Positions 46,216-48,005 of a DNA stretch of 48,005 bases are shown piece after piece. This stretch comes from Xylophilus sp. ASV27 (GTDB lineage Bacteria; Pseudomonadota; Gammaproteobacteria; Burkholderiales; Burkholderiaceae_C): contig NZ_JAELTO010000022.1 of the NCBI RefSeq assembly GCF_016428875.1, positions 1 to 48,005 on the forward strand, in the 5' to 3' direction. A program made the position numbers and the translations under genes. The notes beneath the pieces are model-generated. The model worked only from the letters and a program-made list of their open reading frames with translations, did not search any database and was not told the origin of the DNA. How positions within the stretch are numbered: the first letter of the stretch is position 1; each line of letters starts with the position of its first letter.

Positions 46216-46305
46216 AACGGAGGGCCGCGCAGGGCCATCCCGCTGTGCCGCGCCGGCTTGCGGCGAGAATCAACGACGACACGCCCACACCGAGGAACCG
46301 CCACC

Positions 46306-46893
46306 ATGGACACGCTCAAAGCCGAGATTGCCGCGACCGCAGCCCGGCTCGTCGTGGAGGAGGGCCTGGAATACGCTGCCGCCAAGCGCCGCGCCCTGAA
46401 GCTGCTGGGCCTGCCGGCGCGCAGCCCGCTGCCCGACAACGAGTCGGTGGAGGATGCGGTGCGCGAATACATCCAGGTCTTCTGCGCCGACACCCAGCCC
46501 GGGGAACTGCGCAAGCTGCGCGCGCTGGCGCTGGTCTGGATGCGGCGCATGGCCCGGTTCCGCCCCTACCTGGGCGGCGCGGTCTGGCACGGCACCGCCA
46601 CTCGGCATTCCGACATCTTCCTGCAACTGTTCTGCGACGACTGCAAATCCGCCGAAATCGCGCTCATCGACCACCATGTCGAGTACGAGCCGCAGACCGT
46701 CACCGGCCTGCACGGCGAACAGGTCGAGGCCCTGACCCTGGCCGTGCGCTCGCGCGAACTCGGCGAAGTGGTCGGCGTGCATCTGCTGATCTACGATCTG
46801 GACGACCTGCGCGGCGCGCTGCGGCCCGACGCCCGGGGCCGCGCGCCGCGCGGCGACATCGACGCGGTGCAGGCCCTGCTGGCCAACGAATAG
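46306..46893 (+). CDS. Conserved hypothetical protein, function unknown
   Basis: 195 residues from ATG 46306 with GAGGAACC upstream; the in-frame codons before it lack a ribosome site. The protein is helical at the N-terminus (MDTLKAEIAATAARLVVEEG, LEYAAAKRRALKLLGLPARS). The centre has a GGAVWHGTATRHSDIFLQLF stretch followed by CDDCKSAEIALIDHHVEYE, which recalls nucleotidyltransferase-like folds; this is a guess. No signal peptide or membrane helix. The next gene starts 21 bases after its stop, so they may be cotranscribed. Confidence 0.75.
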   Translation: MDTLKAEIAATAARLVVEEGLEYAAAKRRALKLLGLPARSPLPDNESVEDAVREYIQVFCADTQPGELRKLRALALVWMRRMARFRPYLGGAVWHGTATRHSDIFLQLFCDDCKSAEIALIDHHVEYEPQTVTGLHGEQVEALTLAVRSRELGEVVGVHLLIYDLDDLRGALRPDARGRAPRGDIDAVQALLANE

Positions 46894-46914
46894 CCCTCTC
46901 TTTCCCCCTCTTCC

Positions 46915-47484
46915 ATGCCTGAATCCTCCAACACCCCCGCCGCCCCGCAGCGCACCCGCCGGCACTGGCTCCTGGGCGGGGCCGCCGGGGCCGCGCTGCT
47001 CGCCGGCGCCGGGCTGTCCTGGCGCCGCCATGCCGCATCGGACGCCCCGGCCGGGGGCGACACGGCCGAGCTGCTGTGGCAGCAGAGTTTCGAAACGCCC
47101 GAGGGCGCCCCGCTGGACCTGCAGGCGCTGCGCGGCCGCCGCCTGCTGGTCAACTTCTGGGCCACCTGGTGCCCGCCCTGCGTCGAGGAGCTGCCCATGC
47201 TCGACCAGTTCCACCGGGAGCAGGCGGCGCGCGCCGCAGCGGCCTGGCAGGTGCTGGGCGTGGCGGTGGACCAGCCCTCGTCGGTGCGCCGCTTCCTGCA
47301 GAAGACCCCGGTGGCCTTCCCCGTCGCCATGGCCGGGCTGCAGGGCACCGATCTGTCCAAGGCGCTGGGCAACCGCCAGGGCGGCCTTCCCTTCACCGTG
47401 GCCATCGGCCCGGACGGCGCGGTGCTGCACCGTAAAATGGGCCAGCTCAGCCACGACGATCTGGCCTCCTGGTCGCGGACCTGA
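46915..47484 (+). CDS. TlpA/ResA-like membrane-anchored thioredoxin
   Basis: 189 residues. An N-terminal anchor (RRHWLLGGAAGAALLAGAGL) is followed by a periplasmic thioredoxin fold with LRGRRLLVNFWATWCPPCVE, the redox motif being CPPC, and GGLPFTVAIGPDGAVLHRKMG with the cis-Pro. Such proteins reduce disulfides in the periplasm, for example in cytochrome c maturation. A terminator follows immediately. Confidence 0.9.
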   Translation: MPESSNTPAAPQRTRRHWLLGGAAGAALLAGAGLSWRRHAASDAPAGGDTAELLWQQSFETPEGAPLDLQALRGRRLLVNFWATWCPPCVEELPMLDQFHREQAARAAAAWQVLGVAVDQPSSVRRFLQKTPVAFPVAMAGLQGTDLSKALGNRQGGLPFTVAIGPDGAVLHRKMGQLSHDDLASWSRT

Positions 47485-47507
47485 GCCCCGGCGGGGGGCT
47501 TTCGTTT
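47484..47507 (+). terminator. Intrinsic terminator behind the thioredoxin gene
   Basis: AGCCCC (47484-47489) pairs with GGGGCT (47495-47500) over a five-base loop and is followed by TTCGTTT. It overlaps the last base of the stop codon. Confidence 0.6.
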
Positions 47508-47608
47508 CGGCCTTCTTTCTTGCTCCAGTTCAAGGATTTGGGGGAAATTGGGGAAAGAAGCTGGAAATAAGTCCGAATTGGAGTAAATTCGCGCTCTGTT
47601 TTTTACAC

Positions 47609-47624
47609 GCACCTTACAAGGTGC
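47609..47624 (+). promoter_or_regulatory. Stem-loop in the accB leader
   Basis: GCACCTT and AAGGTGC are perfect inverted repeats two bases apart, seven bases upstream of the GGAGCCCCC ribosome site of accB. It may affect accB translation; role not known. Confidence 0.35.
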
Positions 47625-47638
47625 CCGTCGGAGCCCCC

Positions 47639-47830
47639 ATGGACCTGCGCAAGCTCAAAACCTTGATCGACCTCGTGTCGGAGTCGAACGTCTCGGAACT
47701 CGAAATCACCGAAGCCGAAGGCAAGGTCCGTATCGTCAAGGGCGGCGGCGCCGTGGTGCCGCAGTTCATTCCCGCGCCGGTGCCGGCGCCCGCCGCTGCG
47801 GCCGCCGCGCCCGCCGCCGCTGCCGCGCCC
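47639..47830 (+). CDS. accB: Biotin carboxyl carrier protein of acetyl-CoA carboxylase, N-terminal part, cut by adapter
   Basis: From ATG 47639 (GGAG upstream) the frame gives MDLRKLKTLIDLVSESNVSE, LEITEAEGKVRIVKGG and an Ala/Pro linker, the usual AccB N-terminus. Genomic sequence ends at 47830 in the linker. The biotinyl domain with its MKM lysine and the following accC are not in the window. AccB carries biotin for the first step of fatty-acid synthesis. Confidence 0.93.

Positions 47831-48005
<175 letters not shown>

Noticed and set aside
44760-46550. Extension of mpl upstream to 46550
   Set aside because: Residues before MHIHILGICGTFMGG are shadow translation over the repeat and the divergent gene; Mpl proteins start at this motif.

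Overview
The window looks like a chromosomal contig from a high-GC betaproteobacterium, most likely Comamonadaceae (Acidovorax-like). The grounds are the gene families and gene order (rnb-tonB-aroE-mtgA, mpl, an accB start) and a dispersed intergenic repeat of a kind I associate with that family. This is inference; no rRNA or marker gene is present. The last 175 bases are not genomic: accB is cut at 47830 by an Illumina Nextera/P7 adapter followed by poly-G.

Left edge (1-974): the 5' end of a sulfatase gene, then two gene remnants. One is the C-terminal half of a Bug/TctC solute-binding protein on the minus strand. The other is the C-terminal half of a MarR regulator on the plus strand. They are joined head to head, as if a deletion removed their divergent promoter region.

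Surface-adhesion region (975-28768, upstream DNA to about 29270). A seven-gene plus-strand operon (1279-15553) starts at a well-formed sigma-54 promoter (1189-1204). It encodes a 1080-residue repeat protein with an 84-Asp/83-Ala alternating tract, an OmpA-type lipoprotein, a 1584-residue cytoplasmic fusion (unknown N-domain, probable alpha/alpha barrel, CapA-type phosphoesterase, Mur ligase), an exported alpha/beta hydrolase, and a full type I secretion system (ABC, HlyD, TolC). Facing it, a complete minus-strand tad/flp pilus operon runs from flp (28768) down to a sigma-54 activator gene (ends 15709). Both operons carry the same upstream words: GTTACGGG, TACGTAACG and ACATGGAAAC. This suggests that the activator at the end of the tad operon controls pilus and adhesin together. 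The tadG-like gene is out of frame at a nine-C tract and may be phase variable.

Housekeeping region (29399-47830): a minus-strand operon (RNase II-type exonuclease, TonB-like protein, aroE, mtgA, TPR protein); divergent yqiA-like esterase and rodA; a tetR-flavoprotein-DUF1641 operon with a clear palindromic operator; tldD; a large polytopic membrane protein; an Ala-rich membrane protein; aroG behind an aromatic leader peptide and terminator (attenuator); mpl; a small unknown gene; a TlpA-like thioredoxin; and the accB start. Four copies of a two-hairpin intergenic repeat lie at gene boundaries. Several genes (rodA, tldD, tetR, mpl) have a -10 box 7-8 bases before the ATG, suggesting leaderless transcripts.
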